DNA of 64,000 nt from Rhipicephalus microplus (taxonomy: Eukaryota; Arthropoda; Arachnida; Ixodida; Ixodidae). The stretch is taken from contig NC_134701.1 of the NCBI RefSeq assembly GCF_043290135.1, forward strand, positions 205,217,601 to 205,281,600, in the 5' to 3' direction. Positions 46,012-59,258 of this stretch are shown here, one piece after another. Below the pieces are notes generated by a model. It had not been told where the DNA came from and made no database searches. It was given only the letters and a program-made list of their open reading frames with translations. A program made the position numbers and the translations under genes. Position 1 is the first letter of the stretch. Each line of letters opens with the position of its first letter.

Positions 46012-48405
46012 ATGGTGATGATGGCGGGTGTCTTCCTCTTGATCATACTGCTTCTGACACTTGCGATAGGACCGAGACTAGCACACGAAGGGACCGGCCT
46101 GGAACCCGAGCCCTTTTGCTGCCCTGCTGGGGGCTACTGAATTGCTGCTGTCGTAAACGACTCGGTACACCCTTGCGACGACCACTGACCTTACATCTGC
46201 ACCCTGCAGTAACCACCGCTAAATATGATTTCACACCGCTGTTGTAAAGCCTCGAAGCGATAATCACCACCGCTGCAACGCCCTGAAGCTCCTCCTCCGC
46301 CAACTCGTTGTCGAAAAGTCGAGCCGGTACGTTCGTCCAGAAGCTCTACGCAACCTCCTTGGTTGCCACGGCAACGAAGGCACAACAAGACTAGGACGGC
46401 CGGGAGCCCTTTGATCACAGATGCTAGTATCCCTCTGGGACATATGCAATCAGCTGCTGAGCCATTTGAACGGCACTAATTAGCTCACGTACCTGTTCAT
46501 TACGAATTTGAGGTACCACATCTATCGGTAGTGGAAATCGACTACTGCAAGGTTCACCTTGTGTGCGAAGAATGCGTTGCCGCGTCCTTCCTGGCTTGCC
46601 GTAAACATGTAAACGCTAGCAGCGTAGCTGACAATGACTTCCAGTAGGCGACCAATTGGACGAGGGTAACATTAGGTCATGTTAGCGCCTCTGTCACGCA
46701 CGTTGACAGGCTTTACTTGGAGAGAAAGATCATGGAACACTTTTTGATGGCTAATATGTCACTGGTGACCCGCCGAAGACTTTATCCAAATTTTCGAAGT
46801 GGTGCCTTGGCTTGACTCAGGCACATACGCCAAAGACGAGTCGTTAGCGTTTTTTGAAACTGTCTCTTTTCGGCACAACATGACAAAAAGGTATAACTGG
46901 GCAGTGGGAGCAGTGTATGTCATCGCGCACACGGTTCGACGAGTATATGTGGACCTTACTCTAGGATCTGTCAAAGAAATTCGTTGCCTTCAGTTGACCG
47001 CTGGGCTGAAACATCTCCTGAGCACCACGTACTGGGAGCTGCACAGAACGTCGGAGAAAGGAGCTGTAATTTTTTACATTTATAGGAGTGTTCTGAACGA
47101 AGTGACCCTTGACGCCTCAAGACTTGTTGTTTCAAGTGAAGAAAAAAGAGGCGTGCATGCGGCTGAGAAAGTTGACGGACACCGTTACTCTTGCCACTGC
47201 TATTTTGATCACTGAAAAGGTAGTCGAGATACAAGAAGACGTGACCGGAAACTTCACGCTAGGTCTTGTGGCCACCAGATCGTTTGCGTTCAAGTCTTAG
47301 AAGGACCGCATGGCACTGGTTTGTCCTCCTGGCTCACCGAGGAGAAACTTGTCCTTTATGCGAAGCGTCGACTGTACCTAGAGGTGCCAGCATCCTTTTA
47401 CAGGTGAGAAGTGAGAACCTGTGATAAAAGGATATGTTATAACGCGGTCATTTAGTACTTCGTTTCTATTTTAGCAGCTGCGCTAGAATCTGGGCTAGCA
47501 GAAAAAAACTGTTACAATCACATCTAGTGCTACTATCTTTTTCTTGAAGGCTGGCTACAGCTGTGGTAGTTGAGGTTTTCTTAAACGTACAAATATACAA
47601 GCATATTTGACCGCGGGACCAAAGTGACAAGTGATATTAGGAAAAAGACCAAATCATGTGGCCTAACTAGAACCGACCCGTTTTTTTTTTTCAATGAACA
47701 CACTTTTATAGGATGGTAATGTTCGATTTGAAGTTCCACATTGAGAAAGCAGTGTGTACAAAGTAGTTGTAGACGTCCTCATTCATGCAAACAGTGCTAC
47801 GAGTGGTGTATAGAATCTTCGCCCTTCATCTGTAACAAGACTAGTGCTTTATACACGCCTTACGTGCTCCGGTTCCAAATTTTTTCCGCTGCCTTTGCTG
47901 CTTCATACACGTCTCCCAGGAATAAGCCCACTCAACATGGCCCCGTTGGGCATTAGCATAGCGGAGATCCTCTGGCGTGTCGTTCCACTCGAAAAAGTGG
48001 TCCAGTGAAGCATGGGCCAAAGTAGACTCTCTGCTGTGCTCTTTCGACGACTCTGCGAGCCACGGGGGTCACAGTCATCTGGTAGGCATGGACAAGCACT
48101 CGGTTGCCGTCCACCTGGCTGCCAAAACGATAGCTCGGCGGAGCGTATTGAAGTCGACGTTCGTACAGGACCAGCACACGGGGCTCCAAATTGCAAAAGG
48201 TGGTCGTGGTGCTGCACCGGAAGCTTCATTGCCGCGGCTCTCACACGTGCAGTTCTTTCTGGAAGAAGCACTGGGCCCTTGCCCGCGCAGGAGTATCAGA
48301 TGGTCGGACACGAAGTGCTTCAACTCGCCTGCGGCACACGTCCCCAAGTTCGAAAGTGCCTTCAAGTGTGCGCGCAAAGGGAGCAAGATAAGGGCATACG
48401 TCTAA
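46012..48405 (+). pseudogene. M13 (neprilysin-like) metallopeptidase relic, zinc site lost
   Basis: Blocks appear in family order. 46012-46140: a signal-anchor (MMAGVFLLIILLLTLAIGPRLA) then EPFCCPAGGY and a TGA at 46138. 46153-46197: VNDSVHPCDDH, a TGA at 46186, PYIC, matching the M13 SVxPCDDFYxYVC motif. 46799 on: VPWLDSGTYAKDESLAFF, like the family's WLDxxT segment. 47340-47403: LVLYAKRRLYLEVPASFYR ending at CAG/GTGAGAAG, a plausible splice donor. 47931-47984: LNMAPLGISIAEILWRVV, where the family has NYGxLGxxIGHExxH, so both zinc His are replaced (AEILW). 47977-48405 in another frame: KKWSSEAWAKVDSLLC, then HVQFFLEEALGPC and DTKCFNSPAAHVPKFESAF, ending KCARKGSKIRAYV and a stop. Introns and decay are hard to separate. 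Stops at 46138 and 46186 and the frame change near 47980 favour a pseudogene. Ticks have large M13 families with inactive members. Confidence 0.68.
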
Positions 48406-51400
48406 CTGTGAATAATGTGAGCTTCACTTGCTCCATCATTTGCAAACTCAACTACAAAGTAAAGATGATTGACCATAAAACTACTGTTTGATTGAATGTT
48501 TAAATCGTTACTTTTTTAGTTTCTGTAAAGAATATATCCATGCGATAACTTTTGAAGTAGCTGAAAGTACTTCATCAGCTTTCTCATAGCTACGTCACTG
48601 CTCGAGGAATAGTCGTACAATCGGAGCCACTAGGGTGTGCGGGACGCGTGATTTCATATAGGTCAATGACATGAATTGCACCTATAGTATATACAGCAGT
48701 AGTTCGTGAAATCATTTTACGAGCTTTTCCTACATACATACGCACATACTTGCATGCATACATGCATGCACACGCACATACATTTTATTGTAGCGTGTGT
48801 AGCGTACAACGGAAGTTCTAGGGGATTGCAGCGCACCTTTGTTTTAGAACTTTTTTTCTCAATCTTTGATAACTTTTCCACTTTTTTTATTGAGAGTAGT
48901 CAGTCCTATTACACTGTCCGACCTTCGTACATTTGTTTCTTCTTGTCTTCTCATGCCTAGAGGAGAAAATGTACACTATGGCATCTGCCGTCAACGCAAA
49001 CTGCAAACCACGTGTGAGCAAACAATTACTCCTAAGGGCCGTTCGTACTACGACGAAACGTGAGGAAAATTAGCAAAGCTTGCGAACTTTTGTCGGTGCC
49101 ACATGGAGTCAAGAACGATGCCGTTAGGCGTCTCTCAGCGGTTCTCGTTTACCAAGAAATGGGCTGTTTGCTTTGTCAGCTTAGTCCTTACGCAAGTGCG
49201 AAACTTTATTAATTTCCTTCAGTGGTGTGGAAATTATTGCAAAAAGAAAACATGGTGGAAGGGACTAAAGGATCAATTGCACTTTGCACAGTATAACTGC
49301 ACACAAATATGAAAAAATGATTGCATGGAGAACCGAGAACATAAGTACAATATTTTTAGATGTGAGGTAACGTTGCATACGTGCTAGTTCTCACTGTACA
49401 CATTCTTATATAGGAGCAATGTCCGGCGAAATTTGACACCAGGGTTGGAATACTGCGACAATTATTTTTACATGTTTCCGAAATCCTTCGAAATCTCTAA
49501 TGGTGTCTACGTTCATCCAAACGTCGTTTGCTACTGTTCATCGGGATGTTTTTCTTTTACCATTATTAGAAACGTCCCCAACTAGGCATCGTCTGTGAAG
49601 AGAGAGTGTAGTCGCGGGACCACTCTAATGGTTATACAGTGAGCACAATGACAAAGCTTGCGCAGTGTTGCACGTTTTTAGGTGCGTAAACACTAGGCGC
49701 TATTGTGAGTGTTATGAGGCGGTGTAGTGTCCAAGGAGACGCTGCTTAGTTCAGACAGCGTGCATGCTTATACTAGTCGTGCTTTGTGCCATGGTTCATG
49801 CTCTTAAATGTTTCGCTCAGAGCTAACTTCTCGAAACAAAGGTGACACTGAGGTGTCACCAGAGGATGCAATCTGAAGTAATTAGTACTCGTTTGGACGG
49901 CAGAAGCTTCAATGGTGCACTTGAGGGCAAGATTACGGAAAGGCAATTCACGCCTGTCCCTTAGCTGCTGCCAGACTGCTTCTAGGACGCGTTTAGTGTG
50001 TAGGCTATACAAAATATATGAAGAGGAGCTCTTTGCACAGCGGTCAACAAGTTCTTATTACAGGAACAATTTTGTGACGTCTGAGGAAGAGCCCTCGAGC
50101 TGCAGTAGCAGTGAACTTAAGGTCCGAAGACGCTCGCAAGCAAGCGCAAAATGAAAGAGAGAGAAAATGCTAGAAACACGATCGTCTGAAGAAGTCAGGT
50201 TTCAATAGGTGAGTTTGCGAAAATTTTGAAGTGATAGCGTTAAGGGTCTCGTTTCGAATGTAATGGTGTCTGCATCAGCACCATTGGTTTCGATTGAAAA
50301 ATCAGTGCTGTCCGGGAGCAAAAAAATCACGAGCATTGCATGAACGTCTGCACATTTGATGAACTGTTGATACCGATTCGGTAGTCACTGCAGTGCATTC
50401 ACAAAAATCTTTTATCTATAGTCTCACTACGTCAATCGGTTTCGGAAAAACTCTCTGCATGTGTCATGCAGTGTGGGGAGTCCCGTTAACACGCTCGAGT
50501 TGCGTGGCAGGAGAGTAAATAGGCGCCAACCACCACGTTATCTGAATTGCACAAGAAACTGTGCTGTGTAGAAGCTCACTCAATAATCATCACTCAGGTT
50601 GAGGACTATCAGCAACCGCATCGGTAAAATTTGCGAATAATTAAGTGCACGAATTGCGTCTCAGGCGTGTGCTGAGTGTTTCGCGATTTCGAAAAACGAT
50701 GAAATTCGTCGTATGGCACCCGTTATAGTAATTGTGCTTCCAGTAAATGTTCTAGGGTAGCATAAAATTCGCTAAGGTTCCTTTCCTCGTAACAAGTTTG
50801 AGGGGTTTTTCCTTGTGATGAAGCTCGGCTAGCTAGTGAGAAGACGATGCAAAGAGGACCGGACCACGCTATAGCATTCGACGCCTGATTTTCTTTATTT
50901 ATTTATTTATTTATTGAGTTATTTAGTTATTTATTTATTTACTTATTTCTTTCTTTTTTTCATTTCAGCTGAGACAGTTAGCGAGCACACCAAGCAATAA
51001 TTTTTGTTTCCTTTATACCAATCAATTCCTCCTTCCACTTCATGCAAATAGAGAAAAATTACAAAAGGATATCGGATTTTAGCCGTCACTAACAACCAAC
51101 GCTGTTCACAATAAAAAGAAATAATAATAGCGAAAGCACAGAATTACTAATGTCAGTGACGCTAATACCGGTGAAAAAGAGGAGGTCATATTGAAGCAAC
51201 AAATATCCGGTAGCAATTTAGGTTGAATTCGTTAAAGTGAATTTCCGGAATGGTGGTGGCATTAGTTACATGAGGACAAAAGTGTTCCATCCTCTGAAAC
51301 ATATATGAGACCACATCACGAATTTTCAACGTGCTACAGTACTTTGAAGTCAGCATTCGATTTTGAATGCTCCGACGTAAGCACACACCCATGCCAAGCT

Positions 51401-54400
51401 TGGTCAAGCTAGAGTAGCTGTAGCAACGCTTCCACTAATCTTGGGGATTAAAGCACGTTTCCCGTTAGACAAGCGTCCATACGTTGTGACTGTTCTTGTG
51501 TTGACTTGATCAAAAGCAAACACTCGTGAGAAGAGAACAAAGAACAGTGCTCTAACTGGTAGCTTGAGAAATAGACCGTACAAACAATATTAGACAAATG
51601 CGAGAACATGGAACCTAGTTGACAAAACGAAAACGTCAAATTTCGTTTGGTCAGCTCGCCTTTGAAAAATATGTTTGTAATTCAATCATGCATTACTGTT
51701 CACTCAAATTTATAGAAGACACCAGACTAGATTGTACTGCTGTTTACCTATCAAAAGTACGTGTGAGCTCGATAAGCAGAGAAATGCCAAATTTTGAAAG
51801 TGTGATGCAACAGAACACGGTACATGGCACATGCTAAAATTTTCCATGAGACTGAGACATCCCTGCGTGAGTGCATTAGTCAGAAGTGGGACAAACAGAA
51901 TCGCTAACGTTTTGCTGCTGATGCATGAAGTCAAGGGCTGGGTTCCGAGCTGCAATCAATAAGCCGATTAATCAATCATTCAATTATTCAACCGAATAAA
52001 CAATGTATAATAACATTTGGAATTATAAATACTACACTGATTACACAATTGGGGAAGCGATAACCTTTGCGAATCAGATTCCTTAACTGGTTGTTCGATC
52101 GCCCAGTAAGGCCACTGTTATCAATCAAAGACTATGTACAGTCAAATTCAAAGTTTTCTGACCACGACACGCAAGAAAATGCTGAATATTCCCATTGCCT
52201 TGGCAGGCAGTCGTGATTATATGATTTACAGCTTGCTTAAAAACGTTATAAAATCATTTACGCTTGTATTCAGCATAACCAGACCTTAATGTACAGCTAG
52301 TTATTGAAACGTAGAAGCTAAATAATCTGTTCGTATTTTATATCATATGGGAGGAGGGTGACTTGAAGAGTGGGAATAATGTCCTCTTCACAGCTGCAGT
52401 AGTTATTCGATGCAACCGTTCATACCAACACATCCATATATCGACGCACTTCGAAGTCGTCACACGCCTTCTGTGTTATGATGAACAAATTAGCAGGCAT
52501 TTTGATATTTTACGAGGCCGGTGTGGTTCTGCAACAATTGATCCAGCTCTTCGTCAAACTAAAGAAGAAAATATTCTCAGCAATTGAGACAGAAAAATGA
52601 TCGCACAAGAACATAACAGAAAATCTTGCCCCTCTGATTAGCAAACTGGACGCCCAATAAATTGAACGGAACATGCATTAAATAAGTGTTTGTGCTCTGG
52701 ACTAAGTTTTGCCTCGTAGCTCGCAGAGGAAATCAGCCTGGCTTCAAAAGAGCAACTGTAGATTTTCTGGGCGCAGGTGTGACAGTTCCGAAGACATGCC
52801 CGTGTCATGCAGAAAGTGACGGGGACTGTTTCGGTCACTAGGTCTCAATAGACCCGTTTCAAAATATTAAAGCTAGTTTTTTTTCTGTGAGTTGTGAATT
52901 CACTGTGATTATGAACAGTTAACTGTGGCTAATCAGTGTCAAGAGCCTGTTCTAGCACGGACCACTTACGCTCTGACGTGGACAATGTAGATTTAGCTCT
53001 ATTGATATAAACTCGCATAGTAGAGATACCCGACAACGGTGAACTACGACCACGTCTCCTATTAAAGCATGACAGGTGCCGCCATTACTGGGGCAGTTAT
53101 GCAGCACAGAGAAACACACTTGCGAAATATTAAAAGAATCCAGTTGACATACCAGCCAGATTACTGTGGTTCGTAATTCTTTGTGTTGTGTTTAAGCACG
53201 TCTTGTGATTTGCCAATATTTTTATTTTGTTTGACTGTATGCATTACGATAAGTTGCGTTCTGGTACACCCGCGGCTACCTGAATTGATACCATTCTTTT
53301 TGAACGCTTAGCATGGTTTAGTGAAAACTCGGAAGAGTGACATTAAGTGTACGATGTCTTTTGTTATAGTCAATTTTTTCTCGCATTAGAAAACCTCAGA
53401 ATATTGCTCTAAGTATGGTTAACTTGCTCCCAATTTGAAAATAATTTCATGACTTAAAAAGCATTTCAATAATTAGAAGCCTTATCGATTAAAAATGTAA
53501 AACCGATGTGGAGCATTGTACACACTATGAAAATATGGGGTTTGCTAAGCTTTGACGACAAACGTGCGTTTTAATCATAGTTTGACTTGTCTTACTGACC
53601 AATGCTTGACAGAATAACGTGTCACATCCATGTTCCCGAATGCATCTCTCGCCAATAGGTGCAGCAAATGAGTTCTCTCTGGAAAAACTTGAAATTTCTT
53701 TGTCGTGTGCTAAATTGCTTCGCTGGTCATACGCCATTAGAGTGGCTCAGTCTCATGTCAGTTTAATTATTCTAAATACTGCGTAGTTATAGAAGATGAA
53801 AGGAGGTGAAAACGTAAAAATGTAACACGGTAAGTACTGAAAACATTTTCTATTTTCCTTTTTTGGTGCATGCTTTTTTCTGTTTTCTTATTTACTAACC
53901 ATTCCAGTTGGGGAAACGGGGAAAGCCACTCGATAAGGTCAATATACACAACGATACAATTTTGATGAACTCGAGCGCATCGAGTATGCTAGTAAGTCTC
54001 GTTTAGCTATAACGTTTTAACAAACTTGAACGCATCGCCTTCTGAACTGCACTGAGAATCTGCTTCAGATCTAAGCGCATGCCTCAACAATGTCGCGAGG
54101 AAACGAACAACTGCGCGTGACATCGTAAAAAAGTATTAATCAAAAGTTCGGTATGTGTGATCCACCCGACTCTTGGCTTATTCCCCTGAGTGAATAGGGG
54201 CCAATAGTCCAAGGAGCATCATCATCACCATGATTTAATTGAATGCCTATTGTAAGCAACAGTTGTCAAGTGTCCATTACGCCATATTTATTTCTTTTTG
54301 CAAATCAGCCAAGAACCCCCCTACTCTTTGGCAGGGCTACATGCGAGCCCAATCAGCTGTTTACTTAGTTGGTGCTTCCGCTACGAATCATGATTGCTAG

Positions 54401-54862
54401 TGCTTGGGCATTTTGTAATTGCTGGGCCTTTTAAGTTATCCGTTCGTTCCTCAATGGGCATTTTTTGACGCCTGACGTGATTCTACGCTTCTACCAAGCA
54501 ATATAAGATGCGTTAAGGAGACTCCTTCCATAGCATCACAATCATATAGTGTTTTTTCTTTCAAAAAAAGTTGAAGAATATTGCGATTCTGTGATAAAAC
54601 ATGTGTTTGCTACAGACATCGCTTGCGTTTTTATTATAGATTTATTAGCTGCTGGTGAGGATAAGATAGAAATGAACCTGCTGAAAGATGGCGAAGAAAT
54701 TGTGTTTTGCTGGTACTTACCTACGCAGCAGAAACCTAGAGGCTGACAAAGAATGTTCGGCTTGAATTCCGGACGATGCAGTGAGCAATGGAAAGGAAAA
54801 TTATACGTGTACTTCGAAATTTGAAATGGTACCACACAGAGCCAATAAATGAAGGGTTTACA
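48406..54862. other. Long unassigned stretch
   Basis: About 6.4 kb with no gene recognised. Contains CATA-like text at 48731-48782 and an (ATTT)n run at 50893-50950. The text at 54160-54235, ending CATCATCATCACC, could be another degraded LINE tail, but this is weak. Confidence 0.45.
50893..50950. repeat. (ATTT)n microsatellite
   Basis: TTTATTTATTTATTTATT with two interruptions, about 58 bases. Confidence 0.9.
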
Positions 54863-54945
54863 TGCCACCGGCCACGGTGGTGGTTGCAATGCTCGGCTGC
54901 TGACCCGAAGGTATTGGGTTCGAATTCCGGCCGTGGCAGACACAA
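54863..54945 (+). mobile_element. tRNA-derived SINE head
   Basis: Reads GGCCACGGTGGTGGTTGCAA, TGCTCGGCTGCTGACCCGAA, then a well-kept B-box GGGTTCGAATTCC. It resembles the head of tick tRNA-derived SINEs. Instead of the usual body it is followed by a (GT)n-rich stretch at 54952-54996. Not a functional tRNA gene. Confidence 0.65.
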
Positions 54946-55009
54946 ACACAATGTGTGCGTGTGTGTCTGTGTGTTCGCTTGTGTGTGTTTCTCTTTATGT
55001 GTTTGCACA

Positions 55010-58000
55010 CCCTGGTCAGTAAATCTTCCGGACGCACTTATGCCCTAAATCCTCGTTGATGAAAAGCATACCTGTCTGTAAGGTCGCTAACTCTCTTGCT
55101 ATTTGATTCAATTTATGGTTGCGCTGTTCATAGATAAACAATTGAATTGAATGAGAAACGAAAAGATGTAAGGACTAAATCAAATAAAGGGATGTAAACA
55201 AAATCGGTTCGTATATACACAAAAAACCTTCCGGATGCTTCCAGTATGCCTAAAGGAGGGAAAACTAAGAGATAAACACGAATAGGTAAGTGAGAGGTTG
55301 CAGGCTGCCTGTTTTCCGTTCACTTTGGGAGCGAAGAAACGCTGTATAAGCGAAACAAGATTACGAAAGCACACGCTAGGTGCACGAGACACTGAATGAT
55401 GTGCTTAGCGTGATACATTGCCTCGAGGAAAGCGTACATTAACGAAAGAGCGTTCGCTGCCAAAGCTGAAGAAAATTGCACCGTTAAACGTTAGTGGCTG
55501 ACTTGCTTTCGCTAAAAGCCTCCTTAAAGAGAGGCAGGGGCACTGATTTACTAGGATAACGTTGTGGGGAGTGGGGTACGCCGAATAATGCCCTATGAAG
55601 GCAAAATATGCCGTTTTCAGGATAACGGATGCCCTTATTCCTAAGGCAGCAGTTACACCAAAAGAGCCTTTAATTAATGCAGCGTTTCGTTAACCAAGTA
55701 GCTGATTGACCAAACATAGCTTAATTAGTCGTAGTGAGAAGCGGCGTTTGCTCTTGTACGCCTGCGTTGTGATGCACTGAGCACTATACTGATAAAGGCC
55801 AAAGGACGTGCCAGATAAGAAAGGCCGACCGATGTGTCGAGCAAGTGTTGCCGCCACTGAGCCGGAAAACATTCCCACATTATGTCAACTCTCATGGAAT
55901 TCATTATAATTGCCCCAGATCAGCAGGTGAACGCAAGTACAAAAAATACATAAGCAACCCGACTAACACTGCAGATTTCCTTAGCTCACATTCACAGAGA
56001 ATTTAAAGTATGTAATTAAATATGGCCCGCAAAGTATCAACTTAATACCAGCCTACCAGAAGTACCAACATAGCTCATAGCTAAAGGCATTTTTAATATG
56101 AAGGTAAGCATCACAAGTCCTAAGGCATCAAGCCGTACCTTAGAGGTATGGCTTGATTTCACGCTCTTTGATTTCAAACGTGGTTACAGTTTTGCGCAAT
56201 AGATAAGACTCATCACGACGATGCAAGCCTGAATAAAGCCCGAGTGACGTTTTCACCTACAATATGTGGATTATTAATGCCCCGTCATTTAAAAAAGAGG
56301 TTCTTGAAATAATATCCTCAAACAGGAAAAAAAACACTGGCGGTTGACTTGGCAATTCATGATTATGGCTCAAATAGCACATGCTCTCACGCACAAGCCC
56401 ATATGCAGCTTGCCAATAAGTTTAAGCGCATATGCGTTTCCTCATACGGGGAAGGGGAAGAGAAAGTCGTCTTGTTGCGATTCTAATTTCGGAAGGCAAT
56501 CACCTATGGCGATAACGCGGGCGCCTTCAACCAAACGAGCTGCCATCTAATCACATTATTTCCTGTAACTTTCACAGTACAACGGTACGCCGGATAGAAA
56601 CGGAAATATTGCGTACACGTGTTGAACATTATATAAACACCGAAACAGACACGTTCTAAGATGCTTAGCGAGGTTAGAGGGGCTGAAATGAACTAAGTGC
56701 AACGACGGCGCTGCGCCACAGAGATTGCAAGAAGTGGGCCCTGATGAACTGATCGAAGCCAGAACCGATGGAGGATGGTCGCGATATCAGGTGCGCTTAC
56801 TGATAGAACATAATGGATGAGAAATAAGGGAAAGTAGAAGCGGGAGACAGGTAAGGAGTACGAAGGGTACGCACTCTCTGCGTTATCTTGTGAACGAACC
56901 ATGCAGAAAATCGTATTCGGAAGCATCTATACTTGAGTTCTAGGGATGGGATGGTCGACAGGAAGCAGCGTTATTTTCACCATATTTTCAAGGATTTCCC
57001 TGGGGACTGATCGTGACGGAAAAGAACGGCGGCGTAGCGGTTCGGTTCCCAGATAAATTCTTTTGTGCAGACCTTCAGAATTAGGAGCTGTTCAACTTGA
57101 CTCATAGTTTTAGAGCTGTGGTACATTCTGGGCGAATGGCAAAGCCCAATCCTTGCTCTACTCTCTACGATACCGCCCTTGGCTGCCATGAGCCTTAACA
57201 AAACTTTATAAGTAGTCTACGTCTGTGCGTCTTTGCGGCTGAATGCTTTAGTGTGTGTTCATCATTGTATATATTCTAATCATCGCCCATCAGCTGGAGT
57301 AACATGTAAAGCCAATGACCAGACTAACATCTCCAGTTTTAAATGCCACCTTTGTCTTTGTCTTTCTCTTTTATCTGCAACGCAGGAAAATGTATTTCTT
57401 TCGTTAACCCAGAAAAGCAGAACATACATGAAAAAACGTGGGACTGAACGATGCATAGAGTGAAAATCTTTTGAAAAGCGACACACAATGCGCAACACTT
57501 CTCTGGCCAATGTTTTCGGGTCAGCAAAAAACAGCTATCAGCAATGACCTCGTAGTTGACATCGCTGAGGCGTAGTATAACTTTATGTTAAAAAGACAGT
57601 GCACGCCAACAAGTACACATGAAAGAACTTAGGACATTACTAGGTGTTTGTCTCCTAGACATCTGTGGTGTCATAATTCCTTCTCGTGTCCATGTTTCCC
57701 AATCCCGTCTGTTTAGAATGAATACGTACCAAATACTCTGTTTTCTAAGCATACTACAACTGGACAACAGAACGACACATACCCTAGGTGTGTTTGTAAA
57801 AAAGCTAGTTTGGTATGGTAGGGACGGCTTAAACTCTCCCATAGTAGAGTACCTGGTACTCTAAATCGTTACCAACTTTTTCTAACCCCCCCTCCCCACA
57901 TACCCTAGGCAACTTTCAAAAATTCCCAGCCATTGGTGAGGCATAAAGAGCGTTAAAGCTGAATAGTACCCATCACATTGTTTCCTGGCACGTTTCGTGA

Positions 58001-58088
58001 CCGTTGAGCGCGATTTACATGAAATCAACCGCATATACACCCCTCTACGCGCACTCTTAGAAAGAATAAATAATCCACGTTCCTCTTT
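55010..58088. other. Unassigned, one small hairpin
   Basis: No gene recognised. The hairpin at 56127-56157 is the only structure noted. Confidence 0.45.
56127..56157. repeat. 14-bp hairpin
   Basis: ATCAAGCCGTACCT pairs with AGGTATGGCTTGAT with one G:T position and a TAG loop. Confidence 0.6.
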
Positions 58089-58875
58089 TAGGGGCGAAGC
58101 TCCTTATGGCGTGGCTTGTGCATCCCTCGTAGTACGTAACCACCAGTGGCACATACCCGAAATAGCGGTCCTTACGATTTTGACCTTCAAGGTGGTACCG
58201 GTGAGAGATTTCTTCTGTACGTTGTTGAACAATAAAAGATAGTGCTCAATGCACATGTTAATGGCTGCTAAGGGAGAATGAGAGAGAGGAGCATTCGGCC
58301 TTTAGGTAACGCGCACGCTGCGATCCCCATTAGCAGCTATTGGCATCTACATTGAGCACGATCTGACAAGAAAGGGTTGCTACGTTATACTCGCTGGGTG
58401 TAACCTCCTTGGTTTTAGAAAGGTTTAGCGAGCGTTGGGGCACATAGCCATGAATAGAGTGAACTATAGTATATACCATGAACTCGAGGTGGTTAAAGGT
58501 GGGAAGTAAACCCGAAGCGCAAGCCGTAAGAAAGTGTGCATGTGCCACCTCCCGTTTAGTCCTTGAAATGTCCGCTGGATGGCGGTGCTTCTATATGGAG
58601 CATATATGATGAAAAGATGCGAGATGGTGGTACTTGGAGTGCTGAATGGACGCACAGACAGATGCATGGATGGACGCATGAATGGACGCAGGCGCGGATG
58701 CATGGACGAACGCAGGGACGGACGCTCGCTCGAACAGACGCACGCACGGACGGGTGGATGGACGCATGGATGGTTACACAGACGTACGCAGGAACGGACG
58801 GAAGCAAGAACGAATGGACGGACGAATGCTTCGCCCCACTCCCCATCATTCACTCCGTGGATTTGCTGCCATCTT
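58089..58875 (+). repeat. GCGAAGC repeat family, copy G (long form)
   Basis: Starts TTTTAGGGGCGAAGCTCCTTA and ends GAATGCTTCGCCCCACTCC with the flank CATTCACTCCGTGGATTTGC. It is very similar to copy E across about 780 bases, including the long-form block. The array occupies about 58645-58825. This is the cleanest example of both ends. Confidence 0.88.
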
Positions 58876-59224
58876 TTTTGTGCGGAGTCCGGACCCACCA
58901 CATATATAATTGGTTTTCAAGACGCGAAAAAACAGTATGTGTCACTAGAATCAGCGGTTCTACAAGTGGACTTGTCTTTGTCAAGGCAGTACGTCTTCAA
59001 AGACATATATTTTAACGGGCTTTCAGATCAGAAAAAGCTTCTGCCCGGGGCTTTGTTCGTCCCTCGGTAACCTCCCCCTCTCTCATTGCACATTCGCCAA
59101 CTCTCCTCCTCTCCTTGTGTGAGCGCGATAAGGTGGGAGGAAGCGAAGTGGAGGAGGTGGCAGAGTGCTGCCGCCACTTCGTTCCTCCTCTCCAACTTAT
59201 TTTTCGGCCACCGCTCTGCGCTTG

Positions 59225-59258
59225 TATATAATGCTCTGCGCGCTCACTCTGTCAATCT
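59225..59258 (+). promoter_or_regulatory. TATA-like and initiator-like pair
   Basis: TATATAA at 59225-59231, and TCAATCT with its A at 59254, about 29 bases after the first T of the TATA. A GC-richer upstream region fits a core promoter, but no gene with a clear product lies downstream. Chance is quite possible. Confidence 0.22.

Noticed and set aside
46043..46449. Gly/Arg-rich minus-strand frames
   Set aside because: They are antisense to the M13 N-terminal block, which has the better motif support.
47903..48271. Minus-strand frame of 122 codons opposite the 48-kb region
   Set aside because: The plus strand reads as the M13 C-terminus (HVPKFESAF, CARKGS), so the minus frame is its shadow in a GC-richer patch.
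54863..54945. Functional tRNA gene
   Set aside because: The cloverleaf is incomplete and the sequence is the head of a SINE. The same applies to 60209-60280, 61172-61225, 17541-17612 and 29729-29790.
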